A DNA stretch of 64,000 nucleotides from Haemonchus contortus (GCA_000469685.2 LS997564.1:10546091-10610090); one strand, 5' to 3'; shown: positions 11,201 through 22,970, counted from the stretch's first letter. Notes: a model not told the origin generated them from the letters alone. Translations and numbers: made by a program.

Positions 11201-14200
11201 GCAAGGCGAAACAATTGGGGAGATTTCCAAGTTGATTGGAGGGGAGCTATTTCTGTCAGACACACCCTACTCTGAGCATGTGTCGATCATTTCCAACTTG
11301 AACCTACATGGTTTTTTTCATCATCTCGTGTTGTTTTTGCAATTACACTTTTCGTAGACTTTGAAATTTGATATGGCTTTTCGCCCTGATCTTGCAACTG
11401 GCGCCTAATCTCACACGCACGTTCTCGGGCTCGAGTCCTGCGTCGATATCCGCCTGGACCAATCAAACCCTCCATCTCTCCGGGGTCGGTTTACTTGTAC
11501 TGGACTCGTCTGGAAGGATAAAAGCAGTGAGTTCTACATGGGCTGTCCGTCACAAAACATTGTATAGGCCGCATACGCATTCAAAAGGCTACTATGATTC
11601 TGAATGGAAGTCGGAAGCGTGGGCGCATGCATCGCACAGACAGGGCTGATCAACGCCTCAGCACTTTTATCCGTTATCAAAATCGTTGTCCTGTTGCTCC
11701 GGGAGGACTTCCTGGATGAGATATGTAATTGAGGGAACTTCTCTGACCTGCCACTCTCCCAATGAGTTATCAATCATCACGTTGTGTCAGCGCAAAGATC
11801 CGGAAATCTCTTGCGATCTAGCTAGGAACCGCACGTGCTTGAGCATGCTGTGTGGATGTAATATGACATTTGGCGAGTGCCGTTATCGGACTCATCAAAG
11901 ATTGGGAATTGAGAATGCAATAATTTATGTTGATCGTGGCAGGGACCAAATTGTTTACGGTGGAAAAATTTGCTTCTGTGTGGAAGGGTCCTCTTCATGG
12001 GTGGGTTCTACTTAAGCTTCGAAAAAGCCGTTTAAAGTCATCCGCAGGGTACTACATATTTGATATGCCTCTATAAAGGTTCTCCACTTTCTCTTATATC
12101 ACAACTTTTGTCACACCTACTAGCAGATGGCAATGGCCAAATAGGCTTGTTGATTGATTCCGGGTATATTTACAATTTGTGCTGGAGCACAGCATAAATC
12201 AAGACTCACCAAACGAGAATCACCCCTGGATCAGTTAGGAAGTTTTCAGAGAATGGGAACGGATCAATATCCTTCGTAATGTCATGATTTTCGTGATCCT
12301 CCAGCTGTACTGGGTCGAGGTATAGTAGTGGCAGGTCGTGCACTATTGCCCGATCAAAGTCTGCATCGATACTCGCCCGATCCAGTCCAACCGAGCCTTC
12401 AGTCCCTTCAGAATCGATTAATAGGTACCAGACTCGTCTGGAGGGACTCTGTCTTCTACCTTGACTGGCCACCGCATATCACATAGCGCCGCCATTATTT
12501 ACGTGTATGCCACTTGCGCGTTCGAAATGCCAATACTGTTCTGAATGAGAGTCAGATGCACGGCGCTATACAAGAATATTACCAATGGAAATATATATAT
12601 ATGCAGGGGACAAACTTCTCGACTTGGCGGAGAAACGGATGGAAAGGGTGTTGTACCTACATCTCAGGGCAGAATGTTAATTCTGAAGTTTTTTAAACGT
12701 GACAAATTCATCGTAGTACCCAGAGATTATCTTGGAGACTACACCAGTCACTGACTACACGGCTGAAGATAAATTACCATTATTTCCAGTCTCACCGTCG
12801 AAGAAACGTGCAGATTTCGTGGTACTACGGAAAACTACGTAGTGGTTTTCACGTTCATTACGATTTTCCTGCTATCAGTCATCGGTAATGCGCTGGTTAT
12901 TGTGGTCATTATGCAGGTGAGTTATGGCCGACATATTGTCTTAACTCAACGACACTTCAGAAACACCTTTTTCAGCAACGAGCAATGCGATCTATCACGA
13001 ACATCTATCTTTTAAATCTGGCCATCACTGATCTGATGCTTTCCGTTGTATGTATGCCGCCAACACTTTGTGAGTCACCCGCGGATCTATTGATTTTTTC
13101 GACTTCCCAATCGATAATGGTCCGAAATGAACTTTTTAGTCTCCATGGTGATGAATTGTTGGATTTTTGGCAACACCCTCTGCAAAGTATTCGCCTACCT
13201 GCAACGTTGGTTTTATCAATTTTCTCGCAAGGCTCCCGTTACAGTAGTTTTCAATATCGCTGAGTATGTCTTTTCATTTTAGCAATGGTTGTAACAGCGT
13301 CTGCTTATACACTGGCGGTGATAGCCTTTGAACGATACTACGCTATATGCCGCCCATTGCATTCACGAATATGGCAAACCAGGTAAGTGAGCGTTCATAG
13401 TCTCAGCGGGATTTGCGCGCTCGCTAACGACAGCATATCGATTTTTACAGATCGCACGCGTATGCGATGATCATGTTGGTGTGGGTAGTAGCGTTGGCAG
13501 CGAATGTACTAATGTTATTCATGTACGAAGAAAGGCCTTATAATGGAAACGGTCTTATGTGCTCACCAATTCACAAACCTTTGTACCATTTCGCTAATCA
13601 GGTATGGAATTGATTGGTTATCGATTACCCTGGGTATCATTCGTTTTTAGGTATACATGACGATCGTGTTGCTGGCAGTGCCATTGGTAATTATGACAGT
13701 CTTGTATGGATCGGTTATTCGTACGTTAAGACTCGGAATTCGCCTTGAAATCGCTGCAGTCGATTCCATAGATCAGGAAAGTGGGTGGCGTTTTGTGTGA
13801 TTGCACATAAAATCATTTAACAAGCGTCAACTTCTACGGTAATTCCAGACAGCACCGATGACAAAGAAGACTTGAAACAGAAGCGTACCGTTCTTCAAAG
13901 TTTCAAAGCCAAGTTTCAGTCCAGCAAGAAGAACAGGTCTATCAAGTCCAGGTGAGATATGTAATTAATTTTATAGCTTCGGTTGGTTCTCTTGGATGGG
14001 CGGGAGAGCAGAGAAGGTGTTTTCGTCTGCGCTCTCTTACCCAGATCATTTTGTCATAAATTAGTTTTGAGACGAAGTCCTAAACATTGCTAGTGTAGTA
14101 GATTGTGTTGTGTCTACTACTTTATTGCATTTCACACACATGAAGAAGGTTTGAGTTGGTCCCACTTAGCGAAGATATCTGATTGAGCGCAATCAGAGTA

Positions 14201-15345
14201 GAAGGCTGCAGATGGTATCTTTTGTAGTAAAGCGTTGAGCGCATAGCGTTAAGCGTTGTTGGCACTCTGGTGACAACGACGGTCATCTATCGGGGATGCT
14301 GTACAATAAATTCGTGATCAAAATCTCACTGGTTGTATTATTCACTTTTTTCATTTCTTTTTTGTATATAGACATTTCTTTTTTGTATATAGACATGATA
14401 TTTTCTCTCTAACATTATTTCTATGCTATTATGTGAGCAAAGAATATCTTTATGGAGCAACCCTGCCTGCAATTTTCTTTCTAATATTATTTCTATGCTT
14501 TTATGTGAGAAAAGAATATCATTACGGAACACCTCTGTCTGCAGAATAGTTGCCCAAACACAGAAACCGTCTGCGGTAGCGCGGATGCTAGCGCAGCCTC
14601 GACGCTTCGCGCTCAACGCTCGTTGTACTCTGAGAGTATCAGCGAAAACGAGGCTTTCCAGTTCCACCTGACTCTCCTCCTCATCGAGATTAGTTCGGCC
14701 GCCAATTCGATGCTGTGAAATCTTTTGAGCTTTCAGGGACAATACCATCGTCGAAAAGACTGTAATTCCACCTATGGAGAGCAGTCTGCGATCTACGCAT
14801 ATACAGAAAAGTGCCGTTGCCAAGCAACGAGTTATTAAGTGAGTCAATTCATGGATTTTCCTCTTTTTTAAGTCTACAGATCCTATTTTATGAGTTGTTG
14901 ATGATTGTTGACGTTGGCGATTGCAGGATGTTAGTCGTTGTTGTGATTATTTTTTTCTGCTGTTGGACGCCATCCTATATATGGTGGCTGTTGTTAATGG
15001 CTGGAGATTCTTTCAAGGTAAGCCTACAGTAACCATTTCATTTATTCATTTCCGATTTAATTGATTGTTATTTATCGTTTGCAGAGTCTCGAATTGAATG
15101 TCTGGAATTCGGATTTGAACACGTTCATAACATTGCTCACCTACATTTCTTCGTGTACAAATCCGATCACTTATTGTTTTTTGAACAAAAAGTTCCGTAC
15201 TGCTATTTATGCAATGTTCGGTCGGAAGAAAACGTTGCGACATCACTTTCAGAAGGTGCGCTTCACAATCTCCATCATTGACTATAAACACTTATTCATA
15301 ACTGCCTCAAATCCTACTGTATTCTAGCACAATCATACGATCTAA
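8277..15345 (+). CDS. Peptide G-protein-coupled receptor, cholecystokinin/sulfakinin-receptor-like
   Basis: Twelve exons join in phase: 8277-8533, 12790-12916, 12976-13069, 13140-13205, 13283-13382, 13451-13601, 13651-13780, 13849-13951, 14737-14838, 14927-15017, 15085-15255, 15328-15345 (469 residues). Family 1 landmarks are all present: N119 in TM1, LAITDL with D147 in TM2, C174 and C252 for the extracellular disulfide, ERY at 198-200, W226 in TM4, P276 in TM5, CWTP at 389-392 in TM6 and NPITY at 433-437 in TM7. The SRIWQT loop after TM3, KQRVIKM before TM6 and SSCTNPITYCFLNKKFR in TM7 match the cholecystokinin/gastrin receptor pattern, so the likely role is a plasma-membrane neuropeptide receptor. 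There is no signal peptide. The first 88 residues carry four N-glycosylation sequons (N2, N18, N76, N86) and a Ser/Thr-rich stretch (20-64). The donor after exon 4 (GTTGGT) is weak. If the exon 11 donor is skipped, the protein ends instead at a stop at 15325-15327. The symbol is left blank because orthology to C. elegans ckr-1 or ckr-2 cannot be settled here. Confidence 0.88.
8584..8775 (+). mobile_element. SINE family A body with an inverted piece of itself
   Basis: Lies in receptor intron 1. Positions 8630-8770 hold the family body (GGCTAGCCACCGCATATCATT, GAAGTCGGATGCAGGGCGCAT, GGGATTGACTGGCGCC). The preceding 8585-8627 is the reverse complement of 8698-8740, giving a 43-bp stem. The tRNA-like head is absent. 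Confidence 0.6.
8776..11394. other. Intronic DNA of the receptor gene, nothing recognised
   Basis: Inside intron 1 (8534-12789). Frames at 9172-9366, 9542-10081, 10185-10535 and 10527-11265 match nothing I know and lie in a spliced-out region on my model. A G11 run is at 9638-9648. Confidence 0.35.
11395..11660 (+). mobile_element. tRNA-derived SINE (family A)
   Basis: In receptor intron 1. Contains the tail of the tRNA-like head (CACACGCA..GGGCTCGAGTCC), then GATATCCGCCTGGACC, CTCCGGGGTCGGTT, GGACTCGTCTGGAAGGATAAA, ATTGTATAGGCCGCATACGCA and GATTCTGAATGGAAGTCG, ending near GGGCTGATCAACGCC. All blocks occur in the same order in the copies at 22.7 and 57.5 kb. Confidence 0.75.
12410..12585 (+). 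mobile_element. SINE family A, 5-prime truncated
   Basis: In receptor intron 1, ending about 200 bp before exon 2. Carries the family blocks TACCAGACTCGTCTGGAGGG, TGGCCACCGCATATCA and TTCTGAATGAGAGTCAGATG but no tRNA-like head. Confidence 0.6.
14352..14529. repeat. Short tandem duplications in receptor intron 8
   Basis: A 21-22 nt unit containing TTTCTTTTTTGTATATAGAC is present twice at 14352-14395. It is followed by two imperfect copies of a roughly 70-nt unit around ATTATTTCTATGCTNTTATG (about 14410-14480 and 14481-14529). On the minus strand this makes a 169-codon frame with repeated SIEI-LERK peptides, which I treat as a by-product of the repeat. Confidence 0.7.
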
Positions 15346-18300
15346 GAAGAAAACTAGTTCACGTAACATTATTTAATTAGGCTTTTTTCGAAGGTTAGGT
15401 TATCGTAGATTTACACTTTCCGACGAGAGGTAAGGAGTACGCAAGTGCAGCTGCATGCGGTTGCGATGCGCTACCGGAATGGATAAGCAGAGCTTTCGAA
15501 CTCTCTTCTGTCATCTATTTTTCCTTGAAGGAATTCGTCGACGAGATTCAAAAATGTTATAAGCGAGCCTTGTAGAATTGAGGTTCTTCCATGGTCGCAA
15601 CGCAGCAGCTCGCGACAGCTCTTGCCAATCTCCTGCCTCAACTCGAGAAAAGCTTTCGTGTGTGTGTAGTAACTGTGAACGACTAATATCTATTAATCAT
15701 CGCGAGAGAGACCACTCGAGACTTTCTAATTTGGATCAGTTACCCCAATCGCACCTGATCACATCCTTCCATTATGAAAATTCTCTCCACTGAGGGGAGA
15801 TTTTTCATTTTTACTTGGGAGAAGTGTATTTCTATACTATTTCACTATGTTCAACCAAAAACGCAAAAAATCTCACATTTATGTTTGCTTCCACTTTGTG
15901 CTGTCCACACCGCTGGCACAGTTGATTAGTTGATGTTCGATGAAAATCCAGTTATGGAGAGCACATCCCTCGTCACCAAACACTGGGCAACAGAGCGCAA
16001 AGAAGGAGGAGTGCCTTCGCGAACGTGTAATGTTGCTTGTAAACATTGTTTACTTAGGGAAATATGACTGTCTATGTAAGCCTCAGGAACGGAGCGGAGC
16101 GGGTGGGTGGATAGTATATGTATTTACCGATGCAAAAATCTGGGATGGGAGAAGAATTGAACATTCGGTTGACCACTTATCCAATTCATTTCAATAGTGT
16201 AAGCGGTTGCGTGCTGGCATAATATTTCTTCAGAGGAAGTACCACTAGCGCCTGCAAAGACCGCTACCCCTTCTTCCTGTGCTCTAACGCCGAGTGTAAG
16301 AGACGAGGGATGACCCCTGCCCCCCAACTACATTTTCATCTAATGTCCGAAGTATAGGACGCTTCCGTTGTATGCATAGTTGAAGTCATCGAAACCCCAA
16401 TCGGTTTGATTAGTTGATTGATTTATTGATCGAGCGGTCTCTTAGTTGTCAATAACAGATGTGGAGTGGATTGACTAATTGCATGTCGGTTTAGGTATAT
16501 TTCCCAGTTAATGTACACACGTCACGTATGTCACACGAGAAACCGTTGCTGAACAGGTAATCAATAGCGATCTTTATTGATTTTTCTACTAGAAGGGTTC
16601 TTTTAGAAGATCTGCAATTCAAGATAACCTTAATAAGAAATGACAATGTATTAGAAGCATTGACTGAAACACATCACATCGAGTGCGTTCGATCACAATG
16701 CATCTGCGATCGATACGTATTTTTTGTAGATGTTTGTATCAAAGTCCTATCTCAGCATGAAAAACAGATCTCAACTATACAAATTTCTATGGATGAATTC
16801 TCGATTTAATGTTTACTCTGTCGTGACTTAACTTCTGCTACTTCTCACTCTATCGCTTCCAGAGAGGTCACATATTCAGAGCAAACTGTGAGTGCAGATC
16901 GACAAGAATTTCAGTAAATGTTATCACACTTTTTTACTTTAAATCACTCACATTGTTGTCGTCTTGTCCGATCATTATCACCCCACCCCATAACCAACCA
17001 TTTTCCACACCGCCACGCTTGCCAATTTTGCACGCACCAACTATTGTTTCTGTGGCTTTCACTATAGTTATGGTGATGTGACGCTGAGTAGCAAAAGAGC
17101 TTTCACCTTCGAACCCTCTATAGTTTTAGTCGAAGCCTAGTAAATAATCAATTTGATCAATAATTGACAAATGGCTGTTTAGATCAGTCTCAACGAGCTT
17201 CAATCCACTACATCTAGTCGATTTTAAAGCGGGCATGCAACGGAGCATGGCACAAGCCAGAGCGGTATGATCTGTACGATGCTACTGATGCTTGCATTCT
17301 TCCGATATTTTCGATTTCAGGCTGACGATATTGTGCTTGCGTGATTGCATCTGATCAATGACGTCACAAGGCGAATCGATAATCGCTCAGAGCTAGTTCT
17401 TTGTATATACTGAAGTCTTTTTTTTTTGTTTCAGATTGGAAATGACATACATGTTTTGCACATTTGAAGATTGTTGATTCTTGTCATTGTGACTAGATCT
17501 AGTGGAAAAGATCACCAAGATCTTTTCTGCATACATTTACATGAATCTAAAACGTCGATTCTAGTCAATTTGTCGATTGCCCAATTAAAATGTATCCGCT
17601 GCCGATTTCCTCCCCAAAGAGCTTTATACGGGTCGTTCACGATGCCATTGTGTTTATATTGTTGTGTCAAATAAATTTGTTTATCATTAGTTTTTCAAAT
17701 TGCATTAGGCTCAGTTATCCTTTGCTATTGACCGTTTCTCACAATCAGAGCAGAGTATCTATCCAGAGTTACTTGGTCAAAGGTGATTGAAGATTCCATG
17801 AGAACGAAAATTCTACAACTTTTAGTTACCTGATTGTAGAGCAGGCAACAAAGTTCTTCGTTATTCCCTATGTCTCAGCTCTTTTTTGACTTACGGTGGA
17901 GAAGAATCTTGAGAAAGGTGCTTTTTTTCTTATTACGTTTTTATCATGGCTTTTTTGAACATTTTCGAACTTTTTTTACCTTGGTGTTTGTTGTTCTGCG
18001 GCTTCAACATCTACAAGTGAAAAGGTGTCTAAGACTCCATTTGAAATTCGAGCCTCAATGCTGACTCAAGTGTAGCAGAAAATGACCTGCCCAAAGAACC
18101 CTAAGAGGGTCTTTGGTATTCCTATTGTGAAAAACTTCTGTACTACCCGTTTCCCGTTTAGTGTTATGGTCGCTGTCAATGGTGACAAATGGATCGATTA
18201 GTTATGCCAAAACGAAGTTTGATTCTGAGGGATTTTGGGTGTGATGGGTACTTTGTTAGGATAACAACTGGTGACCAATTATATCGTAAGGATGACATTG

Positions 18301-18585
18301 ATGGGGGCTTATTCTTGTAGTCGGGTGTTCTGGGAATTTTCCCTAGTAGAATGAAGCAAAAAGCATCGATCGTTGTTGTCCTATCGTGCCGTGCCAGCAG
18401 TTTTCGCTCCTACGTATGTCTAGCGATAACTAAGCGAAGTGCTAAAAGTACTGTTTGATCTGGAGGGTATCTGATCCTGTAAAGCATTTGACTGTGATGC
18501 AGTCCCGCCAGCCATCATATAACTTTCTCTTTCTGGAAAATTCCTAAGACTCTTCCTTTTTCGTGGTATTGTGAATTATAACTCT
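15346..18585. other. Intergenic region between receptor and DUF4440 gene A
   Basis: No supported gene. The stretch at about 16150-16290 (GAATTGAACATTCGGTTGACCACT, split by substitutions) resembles 37215-37340 and may be an old dispersed repeat. Frames at 15578-15793, 15940-16197, 17471-17790 and 17870-18064 are not recognisable. Confidence 0.35.
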
Positions 18586-21150
18586 TTAATGGACCATCTC
18601 ATACTCAATATGATACAATTTCCAATCGTTGTTCTCCTTTCTCCAAATGTGGTGCTCATCAACTTTTGCTGGACCTTTTGGTGTATCGAAACTGACTTCA
18701 ACAGAAACACAAATGCAACACTCACAACCGTAATACACCGCTTTCGATCTCTGAAATTTACTTTTAATGTTTGCAAATGTTGAAAAGTAGGCGAAGCATC
18801 CAGAAGAATAGTGGGATCTCACCTTAATGTTTTTGGGTTGGTGCTCTTGGAAAAAGCTCTTCATTTTGTTACCGATCTCTGTAAAGAGCGAGAGTTAATC
18901 AATATGCGCCAGTTAGTTTTACTCCTTTTACTGCTTAAAAAAGGCGGCGAATCTGAGTTAATGGGATCCTCGTTGAGGCCAATCAAGTCATATACTGCTG
19001 GGAGGCTAAAGAGAAGATGAGTATACCGTAATGTACCTTTGCTGGCATCCACTCATTGTACTGAGTGATTGTGAGAGCGCCGCTAAGTACCTCAAGTACC
19101 TAGTTCAAGTTTGTGTGATGTGGAGGTCAAAAGCGTGGCGCGTCCGAAAGCGGTATAGAAGAGCTCTTCAATCGGAGTTTAAATTTGAATTGGTATTGCT
19201 GTCTATAAAAGGGAAAGTGCTAGCTCTGAACTATTTGGCCACCTAGTCCAACTTCAGAAGGGGTCTTTTGAAGTTATTAGGTTGTGTACAAAGTCTTCCG
19301 CCACGAATTTGGTTGTTCTGTATTTCGTTTAAAAAAGTGTTGGTATTACGTCATCTCGTGTACGTGACGTATACATATTACTCTATCACCCCACTAGTTA
19401 GTGCTCTACTACCCTGCGTTTGCCGGCCACAATGACGCACAACCATCACCGCGACAAAATGTACCTTCGGCATTGCCTACTTATGTGCCACGATTTCGGC
19501 TTCAGTGCAAAGGAGACGCATGCTAAGCTAATGAAGACCTAGGGCGAGGATGTCATCTCTTACGACACATGCAAAGTTTGGTTCGCTAAATTCAAAAAGG
19601 GAGATTTTACTTTCGAAGATGCTCCAAGGTCGGGTCGGCCGAGGGAGTTAGATTTGGTTGTTTTGCGTTCCACGGTGGAGGAGGGCCCGTACCTTACCAC
19701 TAGGGAATTAGGGGCCAGGCTTGGCTTCGCTTTTGAAACTTGCAATTGGACTGGAGAAGCTCGGCAAGACATCAAAGCTTGGTCGATGGGTCCCACATGA
19801 ATTGTCCGATTATGACCTCTCGAGGAGGGTTATCACCTGCACTTCTCTCCTCACTCTCCAAAAGAAGCGTCACTTTCTGAACTCGCTGATTACTGGAGAT
19901 GAGAAATGGATCCTCTACGATAACTTTATGAGGAAGCGGCAAAGGGTCAATAAAGGAGAGCAGCCAGAACCCGTCCCAAAGGCCGATCTTCACCCCAAGA
20001 AGGTTCTCCTGTCTTGCTGGTGGTCCAGGAAAGGCATGGAGCACTGGGAGCTGCTGAAAAGGGACAAACAATTAACGCCACCATGTATGTTGAGCAGCTT
20101 CAAAAATTGAAGGCTCACATCGATCGTACACGTGGAAAAAATGCGGAAGTCTATTTCCACCATGACAACGAGAGACCCCACACTGCAAAGGCGACCCAGG
20201 CCGAGCTGGAGAAGTACGACTGGGTGGTGATCCCCTAGGCCCCTTACAGCCCTGACCTGGCTCCTTCCAACTATTGGCTATTCAGCCATCTACAGCGTTC
20301 CCTCAACGGAAAAAAAATTCGAAACGAAGGAAGAAGTCGAAAAAGCACTCGACGAATTTTTCAAGTCCCAGCCCCCGTCCTTCTGGGAGGAGGGAATCGA
20401 CAAGCTGCCCGAGCGTTGGCGTCGAGTAGTGGATGGAGACGGTGCCTACCTCTGATCTTCTAGTTAGTTCGTTTTTAAAAAATTTTAACAAAAGTTCGTG
20501 GCGGAAGACTTTGTACACAACCTTACTTTATTCCATGGCTAGGTTGCATGCTGCGGATTAGTAGCCTTATCATCTGAACCTTCGCTATTTTTGCGTAAAA
20601 GTACTTGATAGCGCAATAAGAGGCAAATTGTAGAGAGGACCACGAGAATTCGGGATAAGTTATGTTTCCAGTATATTTCATTTGCTAGTTGAAAGCAAAA
20701 TTGCCCAGCCTGGTATGCAGAGGCAGTGGTTTGTACCGTGGCAATATGACTCACGTTCTTTTCCGTAGTAAGCTTCTTTTCCTTTTTGTACAATCACACA
20801 GTCACTATGAAGATGCTTGAAATTTGCTTGCAAATCCCCTTTTGTCATGTTCTGCTCGAGTTCCTCGTAAATCGGCTTCAGCTTTTCACGAATTTCTAGA
20901 GAAGTAAAAAATTCAGCCATTCTGTAACAGTGAACACGCTCCCTATGCAGGTGGTAGCTGGAGCTAACCTACTAGGTAGGTCTATAATCCTCCTTAACCA
21001 GCTGGACACCGCTTTTGACTGCCTAGTGGTCTTAGGCGTTTCTCCTACACCCACTGTATGTCTTCGGCGTTCAATAAGAACGCGAGGATGTACTCGTTAG
21101 GTCGTTAAATAGAACGAGCTCAATCTGCACTTACCTTCACTCTTCATCAT
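18586..21150 (-). CDS. NTF2-like / SnoaL-fold (DUF4440) protein, paralogue A
   Basis: Four minus-strand exons join in phase: 21150-21135, 20895-20755, 18878-18823, 18750-18586, giving 125 residues and a TAA. Recognisable blocks are an N-terminal helix (EIREKLKPIYEELEQ), HLHSDCVIVQKGKEAYYGKE, then KSFFQEHQPKNIK, a cysteine-rich strand (YYGCECCICVSVEVSFDTPK) and the C-terminal HHIWRKENNDWKLYHIEYEM. This order (helix, HxxxVxVxxG..YGKE, charged W..DWKLYHxE end) is the small cone-shaped NTF2-like/DUF4440 fold common in nematodes; members are single-domain and mostly of unknown substrate. No signal peptide or membrane segment, so probably cytosolic. Start chosen because ATGATG follows a TTCCAG acceptor by 25 nt and the phase fits. 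Intron 2 (20754-18879) contains a whole mariner. The paralogue is 4 kb upstream on the same strand with identical intron phases. Confidence 0.8.
19280..20522 (+). mobile_element. Mariner transposon, full length, inactive
   Basis: About 1243 bp with terminal inverted repeats of roughly 28 bp beginning GGTTGTGTACAAAGTCTTCC (left 19280, right ending 20522). A TA flanks the left end; the right end shows TTA, so one base has probably been gained. It lies in intron 2 of DUF4440 gene A, antisense to that gene, and carries the broken transposase described separately. Confidence 0.92.
19432..20455 (+). pseudogene. Mariner transposase pseudogene
   Basis: Frame 1 opens at 19432 with the helix-turn-helix region (YDTCKVWFAKFKKGDF, EDAPRSGRP) but hits a TAG at 19540-19542. 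The frame shifts by about 19745 to the WVPHELSDYDLSRRV and TGDEKWILY part, shifts back by about 20014 to YFHHDNERPH, has another TAG at 20236-20238, and shifts again at an A8 run near 20310 before ending at TGA 20453-20455. The first two catalytic aspartates are present (19899 and 20164). The third, in the family motif LAPSDY, reads LAPSNY (Asn codon 20269-20271). The element therefore cannot make active transposase. Confidence 0.9.
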
Positions 21151-21174
21151 TTTTGCTATGTGGGTAGGTAGGTT

Positions 21175-21186
21175 CCTGGAATGTAA
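21175..21186 (-). promoter_or_regulatory. Probable trans-splice acceptor of DUF4440 gene A
   Basis: On the minus strand TTACATTCCAG ends at 21176 and the transcript would begin GAACC at 21175, 25 nt before the ATG. Gene B has the matching TCATTCCAG|GAA at the equivalent place, so the site was duplicated with the gene and kept. Confidence 0.6.
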
Positions 21187-21894
21187 AGTGCTTGCATAGT
21201 TGAAATGAAACGAGATAGCAAGTAACAATGGTAGTCGAATTGGATCTACATAAAACACGAGAGGGCTTTGTGTATTATACAAACCGTAGTAGAGGGCTTA
21301 GGAAGGACTAGCTGGGCGGGAGGAGTAGAAAGATGGTAACGGGAATCGAATAGAACTTGTGTACCATTGCGTGAGATCGGCTTTCGATATCAACTGCTTC
21401 GATGGGCCCAAAGTGATATCGGAAGCAAGGATCAAACAGTGGACAGTATGAATGAGCACCTTAACACCTAACTCTATCTTTTCTTTTCTCGCTTCTTCTT
21501 CAACAGACTTCCCACTTGACCCCTTGGACTTGTTATTGTGTAGTGAAGAAAAGTGGTTGATTGCTTATCGTGATCACCAATTTTAATGGGTAAAAAGCAA
21601 ATGAGCCGTAGGTCCACAGCAAAACCGTTTCACCTATTTTGCTCTCATTTGAAAGCTCATGGTTCATTTAAAAGCCTATGGAACAGTAGCTGTGGTGATT
21701 TGCCATTTCGCGGAGAAATTGTATGGAAAAGAATTGGAAAAGGGGTCATTAGATTATTTTTGACCCGTAGAATTACTTGAATCCCATTGAAGTTCAACGA
21801 ATTCTTTAATCATTACAAAGACCTCTATGTAGTACATTGAGTTAGTCCACGTCCCTATATAAAACTAATAATTGGTATTGATCAAACCCATATT

Positions 21895-22150
21895 TGGGAT
21901 GCGTACCCGCATTCGGCTCCCGTTCAGAATCGTTGTAGAGTTTTGAGTGCGTATGTGGCCCATATGTAGATCTGGGGTGTCGAGACGATGTTAAAATCAA
22001 ACTTTTCCTCCCAGACGAGTCTGGTACCAGTTAACCGACTTGAAAGTATGGAAGACTCTGTTAGTTTAGCCGAATATCGACCCGGGATTCGAACCCTGCA
22101 CAAGGCGTGCGTGATAGACCACCACTTGCCACTACACCACGTATATGATT
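21895..22150 (-). mobile_element. tRNA-derived SINE (family A), best-preserved head
   Basis: On the minus strand the element starts GTGGTGTAGTGGCAAGTGG (A box, plus 22122-22140), then CAGGGTTCGAATCCCGGG (perfect B box with T-arm stem, plus 22081-22098), GATATTCGGCTAAAC, a GGTACCAGACTCGTCTGGGAGG block and the family 3-prime end at about 21895. This copy shows most clearly that the head derives from a tRNA gene. Confidence 0.85.
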
Positions 22151-22712
22151 TTATGAAACGCCAATCGACAAACTGTATTGCATCATATGTACATCTCAAG
22201 ACTGCAGATGAAAAGAATAGTCGAAACTTTTTTGCCAATGCATATGAAAGCCTAGGAAGAATACCTATTGGTAAACTGAATAAAGGAGTCGTCCTTCAAT
22301 CACTTATACGTGCTCTACTAATTATTTATGTATCTAGCACGTCGTCAACACAACCGCATATGTGGTACACCTACAACAACGGACAGGTTTTTCGGACGTT
22401 TTCACAATCACTGGTAGGCCCAGAATGATGTTGCCGTAACAATAACAAGCAGTCACAAATACATAAATAAAAATTGTAACAAGGAATAGCTCCTCGATGT
22501 GCTGAAAGTTAGGCCAGCTGTCAGCAACATAGTAGTGTGGAGCGTTCACCGGTCATGGCGGTGGAACTGGCTTTGTAATAGATGAACTCCAGAATTTGGG
22601 CTGATTGTTTTGAATTTCGAGCTAGGAGGATCTAATAGAGAAGAAAAATTCTTGGCTCAGCCAAAAGATCATAAAATTTCATGATTGTTTTTTATTTTTA
22701 GTTATTCAGTAG

Positions 22713-22970
22713 GGCGAAGGTGGTGTAGTGGCAAGTGACGATTTATCACACACGCATTGTCACGGGTCGATATCCGTCTAAACTTAAGGCCTTCCATTCC
22801 TCCGGAATTGGTTAATTCGTACCAGACTCGTCTAGGAAGATAAGAGCACTGACTTCTACATTGGCTGATCACCGCAAGTCATTGTATGAGCCACATACAC
22901 ATTCAATAAGCACCTACGATTCTGAATGGAAATGGAATGCGAAGGCTTATCCCTCATCCTAGGAATCCGA
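22713..22970 (+). mobile_element. tRNA-derived SINE (family A), near full length
   Basis: Begins GGTGGTGTAGTGGCAAGTG (A box), with a weakened B box GGGTCGATATCCG. Then GCCTTCCATTCCTCCGG, CGTACCAGACTCGTCTAGG, ATTGGCTGATCACCGCAAG, GTATGAGCCACATACACATT and GATTCTGAATGGAAATGG. It lies 570 bp from the oppositely oriented copy at 21895-22150. Confidence 0.85.

Noticed and set aside
14338..14847. 169-codon minus frame antisense to receptor intron 8 and exon 9
   Set aside because: Its repeated SIEI-LERK peptides come from tandem DNA duplications and it is antisense to a well-supported exon; no splice or start context.
20678..20920. ATG at 20920 as start of DUF4440 gene A (MAEFFTSLEIREK)
   Set aside because: A CTAG acceptor lies between MAEFFTSL and EIREK, and paralogue B has its acceptor at the same codon; the upstream exon at 21150-21135 gives a matching phase and start.
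22072..22140. tRNA gene candidate on the minus strand
   Set aside because: A and B boxes are good, but acceptor and anticodon stems do not pair and the sequence continues into the SINE body seen at other loci.
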